A stretch of DNA of 64,000 nucleotides, taken from Novacetimonas maltaceti. GTDB lineage: Bacteria > Pseudomonadota > Alphaproteobacteria > Acetobacterales > Acetobacteraceae. This document shows, piece by piece, positions 35,744 through 43,373 of this stretch. The position numbers were made by a program, and so were the translations under genes. Under the pieces are notes generated by a model. That model did not search any database and was not told where the DNA came from. It saw only the letters and a list, made by a program, of their open reading frames with translations. Positions within the stretch are counted from its first letter, which is position 1; each line of letters begins with the position of its first letter. The stretch is from the NCBI RefSeq assembly GCF_002906255.1, contig NZ_POTC01000006.1, positions 1 to 64,000 on the forward strand, given 5' to 3'.

Positions 35744-36374
35744 CAGCTTCGCCCCCGGCCTGTTTGAGCGCGTCGCGGATCGCGCGGTCGATGACTTCCT
35801 TGTCGCTGGCGGACAGGCCCGGCAATTCCATCGCAATGCGGCCAGGTACCTGCATGACAGCGGCCCGAATGTTCGCCAGATGGGTCGCCCATTCCCGCAC
35901 GACGGCCGCGCGTTCGACCAGCGTGCCGCGCTGGATGGCGTTGGCCGTCTCGGCTTTCATGGCATCGGCTTCGGTTTTCCGCGTCCGCGCCGCGATCAAT
36001 GCCGCGTTCTTTTCAGGTTCTTTGCCCTTCACCTGCTGGCGCAGGCGTTCGGCGTAACGCTGGACCGACGATTTCAGGGGATAGTAATGCGTCCGCTTGT
36101 GGCCGGGCAGCAGTTCCCGGCGCAGCACGCCAGAACGGCCCAACTGGTCAACTGTCCTCTCGACAACGCCGAACCAATCCGCCAAAGTCGAAGCCGAGAC
36201 CAGCGATTCCCCGGTTTCCTTCCCATTGAGCGGCTTTGAAACGGCTTTTTTGACCGTTCCCGCGCTGGGACTTCCCAAAATATCATCGAACTCGTCGAAC
36301 GGATGGGCCATTTTTGGCTGTTTTCTGCCGATTTTTTGCATTTTTTCGGCGAATTGCGATTCACGCATTTTCAT
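35736..36374 (-). CDS. Small terminase subunit (Nu1-like)
   Basis: 212 residues. An N-terminal winged-helix region (SASTLADWFGVVERTVDQLGRSGVLRREL) binds the packaging site; it is followed by a long helix (RTRKTEADAMKAETANAIQRG) and a C-terminal interaction segment, the organisation of terminase small subunits of the Nu1 type. Start ATG follows TAGGA by 5 bases. Overlaps the large subunit gene by 8 bases. Having its own small terminase suggests the element packages itself specifically. Confidence 0.78.
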   Translation of the reverse strand: MKMRESQFAEKMQKIGRKQPKMAHPFDEFDDILGSPSAGTVKKAVSKPLNGKETGESLVSASTLADWFGVVERTVDQLGRSGVLRRELLPGHKRTHYYPLKSSVQRYAERLRQQVKGKEPEKNAALIAARTRKTEADAMKAETANAIQRGTLVERAAVVREWATHLANIRAAVMQVPGRIAMELPGLSASDKEVIDRAIRDALKQAGGEADA

Positions 36375-36522
36375 AAATCCTAAAAACAGGTGACCACAGC
36401 GGCTCCGCGCCCCCCGCCCGACGGCACTGGGGGGAGAACCTATCCGGCCTTCGGGCAATCCGCCGTTGCCTCGATTTCGGCAATGCGGCGTCGGCTTTCT
36501 TATCTTCTGTCTCAATGGCAGC

Positions 36523-36783
36523 GAGTGTGACGTGACGGACAGCCCCTAAGGGGTCTGTCACGTCTGTCACGCTCCACGCCGCAATGCCCGGATGTTTGTC
36601 ACGCCTTGTCACACTCGCTGCACGTTCACAACAAACATGCCAAAAAACAGCGGAAAACAGCCATTTCCTATTCGGAAAACAGTGTGACAAGACGGCTTTG
36701 TCACGCCTTGTCACGCCTGTCACAAACGACCTGTCGAAAGTCGTTACGATTGCCGTGTGACAAGACTGTCTTGTCACGCTTTC
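36523..36783. repeat. Iteron-like TGTCAC repeat field, candidate replication origin or operator array
   Basis: Non-coding 417-base gap. Exact TGTCAC at 36556, 36565, 36597, 36607, 36699, 36709, 36718 and 36772, and inverted GTGACA at 36684 and 36757; neighbours are spaced 9-10 bases. One pair forms the palindrome GTGACAAGAC T GTCTTGTCAC (36757-36777). Between the two clusters lies a 55-base AT-rich tract with three AAAACAG repeats. Adjacent to the primase-helicase gene, as expected for an origin. Confidence 0.7.
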
Positions 36784-36800
36784 GAGGCGCGTCATGTTGC

Positions 36801-38840
36801 TCACATCACGTCCTCATCGCCGAATTGTATGCTTTCCTGTCCCGCAGTACGAACCGTGTCTTTCGCTTTATCGGCGATTATCAGATTGAGCCGTGACAGA
36901 TGTGTGACGGTGCGGTTCAGGGCTTGACGCAAAGCCGCAGCGTCATTTGACGCACAAAAACCGGCACTTTCGGTGCAACGCCGCTTCCAGTCTGAAAACC
37001 GTATGGGTTTATCGGGCGCTTCGCGTTCCATTTCGATCAGGATGTCACGCGCCGTTGAAAGCTGCGGACTCAAACGCAACGGTGTAGCGCCATCCCGATT
37101 GCTACACGGTTCGCAATAACCTGCCGTGATCTGATCCCCGTCTTCGTCAGTTCCGATTTCATGTGCCGCGATCTTAAAGGCGATCTGGCGGTCACATGTA
37201 CCGTTGCGGTTCTTCGTCAGTTTGCCGTTAATAACGCCATTCTGATCCTTCGCTTTTACATGAAGCGCCATGTCCAGCGCGCCATTCAGCACGGAATGAC
37301 CGCGCGGTGTTCCGTTGTCGGCTTTCGTATCGTGATGAATCAAGACAACGGCACAGCCGGATTTAGCTAGGTACCGAGCGACACGGACGACTTTCACCAT
37401 AGATTCGCTGTCGTTTTCCGTAATGTCGGGAAACGCCATCGCCAGCGTGTCGATAAACACTATCGACGGTTTGCGCTCTCTCACCAGTTCCTTGAGGCGA
37501 GTCAGGTCGTCGGATTTATCGACCTTGCCGGTACGGGAATCGACACTGTACCCAAGATTTGAAACCCCACCGATCAGAAGAAAGTCGTCTGTCGTCCCGT
37601 GCTGTTCCATGAGCGCCGTGACACGACTGCGCATGCCATGTTCGTCCTCGGCAGCGACATACATGACTGTGCCAGCTTTCGTACGCGATCCAAACGCTTC
37701 CTTCCCCTGTGCGATCATGTACCCAAGGTACGGGGCAATCATGGATTTACCTGCGCCCGGTGCGCCAAAGATACAGGCCACATCACCCGCAGCCAGCAAA
37801 CCTTTGACGACATAAGGTTTCGGGGGAAGGTTCTGGCACTGGCCCGGCGTCAGGATCGTCAGGCGTCCATGACCCGATGCCGGTGCGGCCTCTATCTGGT
37901 CTGATACGTCATCATCGTCGAACAAATCGTCAGCGGTGTGATGTTCTTTCGCTGCATCGCGACCGTACGCATATATAAGAGATGTTTCGATCGTCTTACG
38001 CCGGTCATGCCACCGCTGATCCCGCTGATCGGCAGGGATATCACCGAACACCCGTTCGAGCTGTTTGATTGCATCAACGTAGCCAATTCCTGCCTTCGCC
38101 CATATGCCGCCGAGCCGCACCATGCTGGCGTGGTAATTCTCGCCCGTAAAGATATCCCGCAGCAGGTCGGCCTCTGTCGCCTTATCGCCGGGCGCAGGTG
38201 TGGCGTTATCGACATGCTGGCGATCATCCTTCCATCTGGCAGTACGGTCGAGGTCATGCGCTTCGTCGATGCACTGACCTTCCGTCTGGAACGTCTCGAC
38301 CGGATTGCCGGAGGTGGTCTGCCCTATGAAGTATGACTGTCCAAGCACGTACGACGCCGGATCGAACTTCCCATCAAACAGGCCGATGATGCGAGCGGCG
38401 AACCTTTCGCGCTCTTTGGGGTCATGTTCCTGTGATAATGGAGCAAGGATACGCCACTTGGGATGACCCGGCGTGTGAGTCGGCGTGGTGTAAACCAGCG
38501 CCGCAATTCCCGCATCGTTAAGCCGTTTCCGGGCTTCCTGCGGGGTGATCTCGCCCGCGTCGTAATCGACTTCGACGCCAGAAACAGACAGGATGCTGTC
38601 GTTCCCACGCTTCCCGTTTACCCGGGCCAGCTTGATAAGAGGTAGATTATCTTTTGCCTCCCCAACAGGCTGACGAACCATGTCTGCCAGTTCGGACAGG
38701 CTCATTTCTTGCGTATCGTACAGCGCCGGTTTGTACACATCCCGATATGTGGTCACACATACACGCGGAGACACTGGCCCGAGAATGTCATCGAACTCGG
38801 AGTCGTACACTACCCGGAGGTGAGGAACATCATTTGTCAT
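36801..38840 (-). CDS. Primase-helicase replication protein (RepA-like AAA+ ATPase)
   Basis: 679 residues. N-terminal part (about 60-210) has archaeo-eukaryotic-type primase character: VSGVEVDYDAGEITPQEARKRL, VYTTPTHTPGHPKWRI. Central hexameric RepA-like helicase (about 320-560) with Walker A GAPGAGKSMIAPYL, VMYVAAEDEHGMRSR and Walker B PSIVFIDTLAMAFPD, followed by VVLIHHDTK. C-terminal winged-helix-like tail. Start fixed by GGAGG 7 bases upstream. Lets the element replicate autonomously after excision. Confidence 0.87.
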   Translation of the reverse strand: MTNDVPHLRVVYDSEFDDILGPVSPRVCVTTYRDVYKPALYDTQEMSLSELADMVRQPVGEAKDNLPLIKLARVNGKRGNDSILSVSGVEVDYDAGEITPQEARKRLNDAGIAALVYTTPTHTPGHPKWRILAPLSQEHDPKERERFAARIIGLFDGKFDPASYVLGQSYFIGQTTSGNPVETFQTEGQCIDEAHDLDRTARWKDDRQHVDNATPAPGDKATEADLLRDIFTGENYHASMVRLGGIWAKAGIGYVDAIKQLERVFGDIPADQRDQRWHDRRKTIETSLIYAYGRDAAKEHHTADDLFDDDDVSDQIEAAPASGHGRLTILTPGQCQNLPPKPYVVKGLLAAGDVACIFGAPGAGKSMIAPYLGYMIAQGKEAFGSRTKAGTVMYVAAEDEHGMRSRVTALMEQHGTTDDFLLIGGVSNLGYSVDSRTGKVDKSDDLTRLKELVRERKPSIVFIDTLAMAFPDITENDSESMVKVVRVARYLAKSGCAVVLIHHDTKADNGTPRGHSVLNGALDMALHVKAKDQNGVINGKLTKNRNGTCDRQIAFKIAAHEIGTDEDGDQITAGYCEPCSNRDGATPLRLSPQLSTARDILIEMEREAPDKPIRFSDWKRRCTESAGFCASNDAAALRQALNRTVTHLSRLNLIIADKAKDTVRTAGQESIQFGDEDVM

Positions 38841-38870
38841 GATGCACCTCCGCATGGTACACTTTGCAAG

Positions 38871-38889
38871 CTAACACGCTTCTAACACG
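38871..38889. repeat. Putative arm-type recombinase site, right
   Basis: CTAACACGCTTCTAACACG, 17/19 match to 27587-27605 and in the same orientation. It also lies in the promoter region of the primase-helicase gene, so an operator role is possible. A related GCTAGACG occurs at about 38934. Confidence 0.5.
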
Positions 38890-38976
38890 TAACATCGTCT
38901 AAACCCTTGATAGGGCGTGTCAGTGAATGGCGATGCTAGACGGCATAACCTATTGATTCAGTTAATTATCTTTGGT

Positions 38977-39022
38977 CTTGCCAAGGTTGGGGTCGAGGGT
39001 TCGAATCCCTTCGCCCGCTCCA
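38977..39022 (+). repeat. attR core (46-bp direct repeat)
   Basis: Exact second copy of 27482-27527; here it is only the 3' two-thirds of tRNA-Gly, i.e. the displaced original end. Confidence 0.95.
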
Positions 39023-39052
39023 GATTTTCCAAGGAAAGTCAGTCGGATACGA

Positions 39053-39082
39053 GAAAGCCACCGCAAGGTGGCTTTCGTCGTT
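39053..39082 (+). terminator. Original tRNA-Gly terminator, now right of attR
   Basis: GAAAGCCACC GCAA GGTGGCTTTC followed by GTCGTTTCT. It would have stood about 30 bases after the tRNA before integration; it is now 11.5 kb away from the intact tRNA gene. Confidence 0.8.
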
Positions 39083-39561
39083 TCTGCCCCCCAGAACACC
39101 ACCACACCGGAACATTTCCCCCCTGCCCCGCGCAATGGGCCTGCGGGATGATGCGACATGATCGGGGCAGCAGTGTACGTGCCCGCCCGTGCGCGTGACC
39201 TGCCATCCCGTGGGGAACGCGGCATGCCGCCTGCGGCCCCCGCGCCGTCGCCGGCGGCCCCATGGTGTTCAAACATTCGTGATGACGGGGCATCCGACCC
39301 GCCCCCAACATTGCCCGCCCCGCCCCGAATGTCGGCATATGGGCGCCGACAGTTCGCACGGGCGTACTCCTGCCCTGTCCCCAGCGCGCATTGACACGCT
39401 ACGGACGGATATAGTCACGATAGGGAGAGCGTTCCCGGACAGGTCGCCCCTGTCCAGAGCACTTCCCTGCCCTGACAACCCGTTCGCGCGTTCAGAGAAT
39501 GCAAATCTTCGTCCGTTTACAAGCGACGGTCAGCGCAGCAACCACAAAGGACATGACGACA
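39083..39561. other. Non-coding chromosomal gap
   Basis: About 480 bases without a convincing gene. A perfect TTGACA (39391-39396) is the only promoter-like element noticed, but no good -10 stands at 16-18 bases. Reading frames on the minus strand here are att-core read-through artefacts. Confidence 0.5.
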
Positions 39562-40935
39562 ATGACCAGTCCCTATCGCACGATCAATCCGGCGACCGGA
39601 AAGACGGAAAAGGTCTTTGACCTTCATGACGACAAGACGATGCTGGCGAAGCTGGCGACCGCCCACCAGTTCTGGGAAAATGACTGGCGCCGCCGCACCA
39701 TCGCGCAGCGCAAGGCCGCCATGCTCAAGGCCGCGGACATCCTGCGCCGCGACAAGGAAAAGCATGCCCGCCTGATTTCCATCGAAATGGGCAAGGTCCT
39801 GCCGGAAGCCATCGGGGAAATCGCGCTTTCGGCCGATATCCTGACCTATTACGCGCAGAAGGCGGAAACCTTCCTCGCACCGCGCGAACTGCCGGTGTCG
39901 CAGGGCCACGCGACCGTCACCAGCGAACCGCTGGGCATCATCTACTGCGTGGAGCCGTGGAACTTCCCCTACTACCAGCTGGCCCGCGTCGCGGCGCCGA
40001 ACCTGATGGCGGGCAATGTCGTCATGGTCAAGCACGCGCCAAGCGTGCCGCAGTGCGCCGTGGCGTTCGAGGAGCTGTTCCGCGAAGCGGGCCTGCCCGA
40101 AGGGGCCTATACCAACCTGTTCATTACCAATGACCAGTCCGAAAAGCTGATTGAACGCCCCGAGGTGCGCGGCGTCGCCCTGACCGGCAGCGAACGCGCC
40201 GGCAGCGCCGTGGCGTCGCAGGCCGGGCGCGCGCTGAAGAAAAGCACGATGGAACTGGGCGGTTCCGACGCGTTCATCGTGCTTGACGATGCCGACCTGG
40301 ACAAGGCGGTGCCCATGGCGGTGCGCGGGCGCATGTCCAACAACGGGCAGGTCTGCACCGCCGCCAAGCGGATGATCGTCCACAAGTCGCTGGTGGAGGA
40401 ATTCACGTCGCGCCTGAAGGCGGCGGTGGAGGGGTTCCAGTATGGCGACCCGCTGGAACAGGGCGTCACCCACGGCCCGATGAGCAGCCAGGCCGCCATG
40501 GAACGGGCCGTGTCACAGGTGGAAAAGGCCGTGTCCCACGGTGCGACGCTGGTTGCGGGCGGCAAAAGGATCGACCGCGAAGGCTTTTTCATGAAGGCCG
40601 CGATCCTGACCAGCGTCACGAAGGACAACCCCATTTTCTATGAGGAGATCTTTGGCCCCGTCGCCATCATCTATTCCGTCGGCAGCGATGACGAAGCCAT
40701 CGCCATGGCCAATGATTCGCCCTATGGGCTGGGCGGGTCCATCCAGACCAGCGACGTGGAACGTGGCCGTCGCGTCGCGGCGCGGATCGACACGGGCATG
40801 GTGTTCATCAACAACATTACCGGCTCGGCCCCCGACCTGCCCTTTGGCGGGATCAAGAACTCCGGCTACGGTCGCGAACTTTCGGAATTCGGCATCGAGG
40901 AATTCCTGAACCGCAAACTGGTCCACACCCCCTGA
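39562..40935 (+). CDS. NAD(P)-dependent succinate-semialdehyde dehydrogenase-type aldehyde dehydrogenase
   Basis: 457 residues, ALDH superfamily. Motifs: NPATGK start, EPLGIIYCVEPWNFPYYQ, MELGGSDAFIVLDDAD with the general-base glutamate, catalytic cysteine in NNGQVCTAAKR, EEIFGPVAIIY, FGGIKNSGYGREL. The short form (about 457) and these motifs match succinate-semialdehyde dehydrogenases, which oxidise the semialdehyde to succinate; in acetic acid bacteria this can complete a modified TCA route. The ATG at 39562 is 10 bases after AAAGGA and opens the conserved TSPYRTINPATG. Confidence 0.88.
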   Translation: MTSPYRTINPATGKTEKVFDLHDDKTMLAKLATAHQFWENDWRRRTIAQRKAAMLKAADILRRDKEKHARLISIEMGKVLPEAIGEIALSADILTYYAQKAETFLAPRELPVSQGHATVTSEPLGIIYCVEPWNFPYYQLARVAAPNLMAGNVVMVKHAPSVPQCAVAFEELFREAGLPEGAYTNLFITNDQSEKLIERPEVRGVALTGSERAGSAVASQAGRALKKSTMELGGSDAFIVLDDADLDKAVPMAVRGRMSNNGQVCTAAKRMIVHKSLVEEFTSRLKAAVEGFQYGDPLEQGVTHGPMSSQAAMERAVSQVEKAVSHGATLVAGGKRIDREGFFMKAAILTSVTKDNPIFYEEIFGPVAIIYSVGSDDEAIAMANDSPYGLGGSIQTSDVERGRRVAARIDTGMVFINNITGSAPDLPFGGIKNSGYGRELSEFGIEEFLNRKLVHTP

Positions 40936-40950
40936 CCCATCCGGTACAGC

Positions 40951-40981
40951 CCGCCCCTGTCGCATGACGGGGGCGGTCTTT
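40951..40981 (+). terminator. Terminator of the aldehyde dehydrogenase gene
   Basis: CCGCCCC...GGGGCGG stem (40951-40976) followed by TCTTT, 16 bases after the stop codon. Confidence 0.75.
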
Positions 40982-41040
40982 CCCATGCCACCCGCAAGGG
41001 TGGCCGGCAGTGCCGGATTTCTTACAGGCCTGGCAATGCC

Positions 41041-41062
41041 GAAGCTTTTCTGAACAGGCTTC
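41041..41062. repeat. Degenerate family A hairpin
   Basis: GAAGCTTTTCTGAACAGGCTTC, an eroded version of the GAAGCTTTTT palindrome followed by CACC, upstream of nhaA. Confidence 0.5.
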
Positions 41063-41138
41063 ACCCCGGATTACCGGATGTCTTCGCGTGGCGCAGCTTT
41101 GGCTTGCCTGCGCTGCGTGCCTGTTCCAATGAACGGGC

Positions 41139-42311
41139 ATGGCCCTTTCCCCCACCCCCGTGCACCCGCTCCGCCGTTTCCTGGCCTCCGCCGCCGGGGG
41201 CGCGCTGGCCCTGCTGCTGGCGTCGCTGCTGGGGCTGGGTCTGGCGAATTCGCCGTGGGCGGACGGGTATGCGGCGCTGGTGACACTGCCGCTGCGGCTG
41301 CCCTTCGCGGCCGCGCGGGCGCCGGCGGACTTGGCCGCATGGGTGTCCGACGGGCTGATGACGCTGTTCTTCCTGCTGGTCATCCTTGAAATCCGCAACG
41401 ACATGGCGTCAGGCCACCTGTCATCCGCACGCCGCATCGCCCTGCCGCTGCTGGGGGCCGTGGGGGGCATGGCCGTGCCCGCCCTGACCTACCTTGCGCT
41501 CACATGGGCGCATCCCGACGCCACGCGCGGATGGGCCATTCCCGTGGCGACCGATGCCGCCTTCACCCTGCCGGTCATCCTTGCGCTGGGCACGCGCGTC
41601 GCACCGGCGGCGCGGGCATGGCTGATGGCGCTGGCCATTTTCGATGACCTGCTGGGCATTGTCGTGATCGCCCTGTTCTATGGCGCGCCGCCCTGCTGGC
41701 CCGCGCTGGCGGCGGCGGGCGTGCTGACGGCGCTGATGCTGGGGGCGAACCGCGCGGGGGTGCGGACCCTGTGGTGCTACGCCGGTGGCGGCGTGCTGCT
41801 GTGGGGGGCGCTGCTGGCGTCGGGACTGCACCCGACGCTGGCGGGGGTGGCGTGCGGGCTGTGCCTGCCCGCGACACCGCACGCCGCGCGGGCCACACCC
41901 GCCGGGACGGTGGCCCGCGCCCTGTCGCCCGTCGTGACATGGGGGGTGCTGCCGCTGTTCGGGTTCCTGAACATGGGGGTGGCCCTTCCGCCGCCGTCCG
42001 CACTGCTTGCGCCCGTGCCGCTGGGGATCATGGCGGGGCTGGTCATCGGAAAGCCGGTGGGCGTGTTCGGCACGACCATGCTGTGTGCGGGGCTGAAGGT
42101 CGCGCCCCTGCCGGATGGCGCCACGCCACGGATGCTGTGCGGGCTGTCGCTGCTGTGCGGGATCGGGTTCACCATCAGCCTGTTCATCGCCGGGCTGGCC
42201 TTTCCCGCCCCCGGCCTGCTGGCCGCGACAAAGGCAGGCATCCTTGCCGGGTCCGCCATCTCGGCCCTTGCCGGGTGGCTGTGGCTGCGCCTTGCCCCCG
42301 CGCCACGCTGA
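41139..42311 (+). CDS. nhaA: Na+/H+ antiporter NhaA
   Basis: Inner-membrane electrogenic Na+/H+ exchanger, 390 residues with about 12 hydrophobic helices. Key features: PVATDAAFTLPVILALG (D equivalent to E. coli D133), the paired aspartates in AIFDDLLGIVVIALFY (D163/D164 equivalents), GKPVGVFG containing the conserved lysine, and GIGFTISLFIAGLAF. The ATD-AAF block reads PVATDAAF rather than PAATDIAF. Stand-alone gene with a weak ribosome site. Confidence 0.92.
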   Translation: MALSPTPVHPLRRFLASAAGGALALLLASLLGLGLANSPWADGYAALVTLPLRLPFAAARAPADLAAWVSDGLMTLFFLLVILEIRNDMASGHLSSARRIALPLLGAVGGMAVPALTYLALTWAHPDATRGWAIPVATDAAFTLPVILALGTRVAPAARAWLMALAIFDDLLGIVVIALFYGAPPCWPALAAAGVLTALMLGANRAGVRTLWCYAGGGVLLWGALLASGLHPTLAGVACGLCLPATPHAARATPAGTVARALSPVVTWGVLPLFGFLNMGVALPPPSALLAPVPLGIMAGLVIGKPVGVFGTTMLCAGLKVAPLPDGATPRMLCGLSLLCGIGFTISLFIAGLAFPAPGLLAATKAGILAGSAISALAGWLWLRLAPAPR

Positions 42312-42446
42312 CACCGCGCGCGTGGGGCCTGCGCGCCGCCTAAGTCACTGAACCGACACATAACGCGGGCCGGATACCGTCGCCACGGGGCCGCCGCCAT
42401 GCCCCCACCCCGCCACGGATGGCGGTTCACCGGGAAAAATTCGGTA

Positions 42447-42520
42447 CGTATGCGCAAAGAAATATGTTGCATACGGATTCCGGAATCAGCATAGTTGACT
42501 GGACAACAGAACAAGTTGAC
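42447..42520. promoter_or_regulatory. Candidate operators of the GntR-type regulator
   Basis: Two signals. First, inverted repeat CGTATGC...GCATACG (42447-42453, 42469-42475). Second, direct repeat AGTTGAC(T/G)GGACA at 42493 and 42514, exactly 21 bases (two helical turns) apart, running up to the start codon at 42531. Both are well placed for autoregulation of the operon. Confidence 0.5.
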
Positions 42521-42530
42521 GGGACACTTC

Positions 42531-43373
42531 ATGACGACGCTTCCGCTCTACCGGCAGATCGCAAACCGCCTCAGGGAGGAAGTGGCCGCGTGCAAGCCCA
42601 GCGAACGGCTGACCAGCGAAACCGCGCTGGCCGCAAGCTGGGGCGTCAGCCGCTTCACCGTCGCCAAGGCGGTGGAGGAACTGGTGGCCGAAGGGCTGGT
42701 GGTGCGCAGGCAGGGGGCAGGCACGTTCGTCGCCAGCACGCCGCTTCGCAAACAGCCCGGCATACTCATGAGCTTTACCGAAGCGGTGGGGGCCGCGGGC
42801 CGCGTCGCCTCGCACGAACTCCTGTCGTTCGAGCAGTGGCCCGGAAAGGCCACCCCCCCGTTCGAGGTGGAGGGCGAGGCCGTCGTCATGGACCGCCTGC
42901 GCTGTGTCGATGGCACGCCGGTGGCGCGCCACAATTCCGTCGTGCCGCAGGATGTGGTCGAACGCACCGGCCTTACGAAAGATATATGCGCGCGCACGGA
43001 TTTTTCATTCTACCGCTTCCTTGCGGAACGCGGCTGCCCCGTCGCCAGCGCCACGGAACGGCTGAACGCCCGCATGGCGACACCCGATGAATGCACGATC
43101 CTGGCCCTGTCACCCGACAGCGTGGTGATCGTGGTCTACCGACAGTCATTTGACGCCGAGGGACGCGTCCTCGACATGGTCGAGGCGGTCTATGACGCGC
43201 GTCGTTATTATTACGAAACGAAATTGGTCCGGGCCACGGCCCGGGACCCTGCGATAGGTCTGTCCGATGACGGAACGGTACACACGCCGCCCGGTACTGG
43301 CGGCCCTGGCCTTGACCTTGGCCACGGCGATCCCCCACCACGGCGCAGGCGCGCACGCCGCCGGCGCGAATGA
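42531..43373 (+). CDS. GntR-family transcriptional regulator with UTRA domain (HutC subfamily)
   Basis: 280 residues. N-terminal winged HTH (about 1-70: LYRQIANRLREEVAACKPSERLTSE, LAASWGVSRFTVAKAVEELVAEGLVVRRQGAGTFV), then UTRA effector domain (about 85-240) ending VYDARRYYYETKL. First gene of the nucleoside-type operon and probably its repressor, with a pathway intermediate as inducer. The last ~35 residues (Pro/Gly/Arg-rich) overlap the next gene by 107 bases and are probably non-functional extension. Start ATG (MTTLPLYRQ) opens the domain directly. Confidence 0.87.
   Translation: MTTLPLYRQIANRLREEVAACKPSERLTSETALAASWGVSRFTVAKAVEELVAEGLVVRRQGAGTFVASTPLRKQPGILMSFTEAVGAAGRVASHELLSFEQWPGKATPPFEVEGEAVVMDRLRCVDGTPVARHNSVVPQDVVERTGLTKDICARTDFSFYRFLAERGCPVASATERLNARMATPDECTILALSPDSVVIVVYRQSFDAEGRVLDMVEAVYDARRYYYETKLVRATARDPAIGLSDDGTVHTPPGTGGPGLDLGHGDPPPRRRRARRRRE

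Larger units (their letters stand above)
27482..39022. mobile_element. 11.5-kb integrated phage satellite (capsid-forming PICI-like) in tRNA-Gly
   Basis: Bounded by a perfect 46-bp direct repeat of the tRNA 3' end (27482-27527 and 38977-39022). All genes are on the minus strand: primase-helicase, repeat field, small and large terminase, a 160-residue protein, portal, a capsid-like mini-ORF, protease-capsid fusion, gpW-like, DUF2190, a 119-residue protein, then HTH and integrase. Tail, lysis and holin genes are absent. Known capsid-forming PICIs encode exactly packaging, head and replication functions and take tails from helper phages; that analogy is inference. Confidence 0.85.

Noticed and set aside
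36361-36804. 147-codon frame covering the TGTCAC repeats
   Set aside because: Translation merely reads the repeats (SVTRR, VTRRDK) and lacks a ribosome site; the region is better explained as an iteron-like field.
27482-39022. Interpretation as an ordinary decayed prophage
   Set aside because: Head, packaging and replication genes look intact and compact and the ends are perfect att repeats, while whole tail and lysis modules are absent; decay would be expected to leave partial genes. Not strictly excluded.
38962-39276. 104-codon frame ending GAGEGIRTLDPNLGK-TKDN right of the island
   Set aside because: Artefact of reading through the antisense of the tRNA-Gly remnant; informative only for the attP junction.
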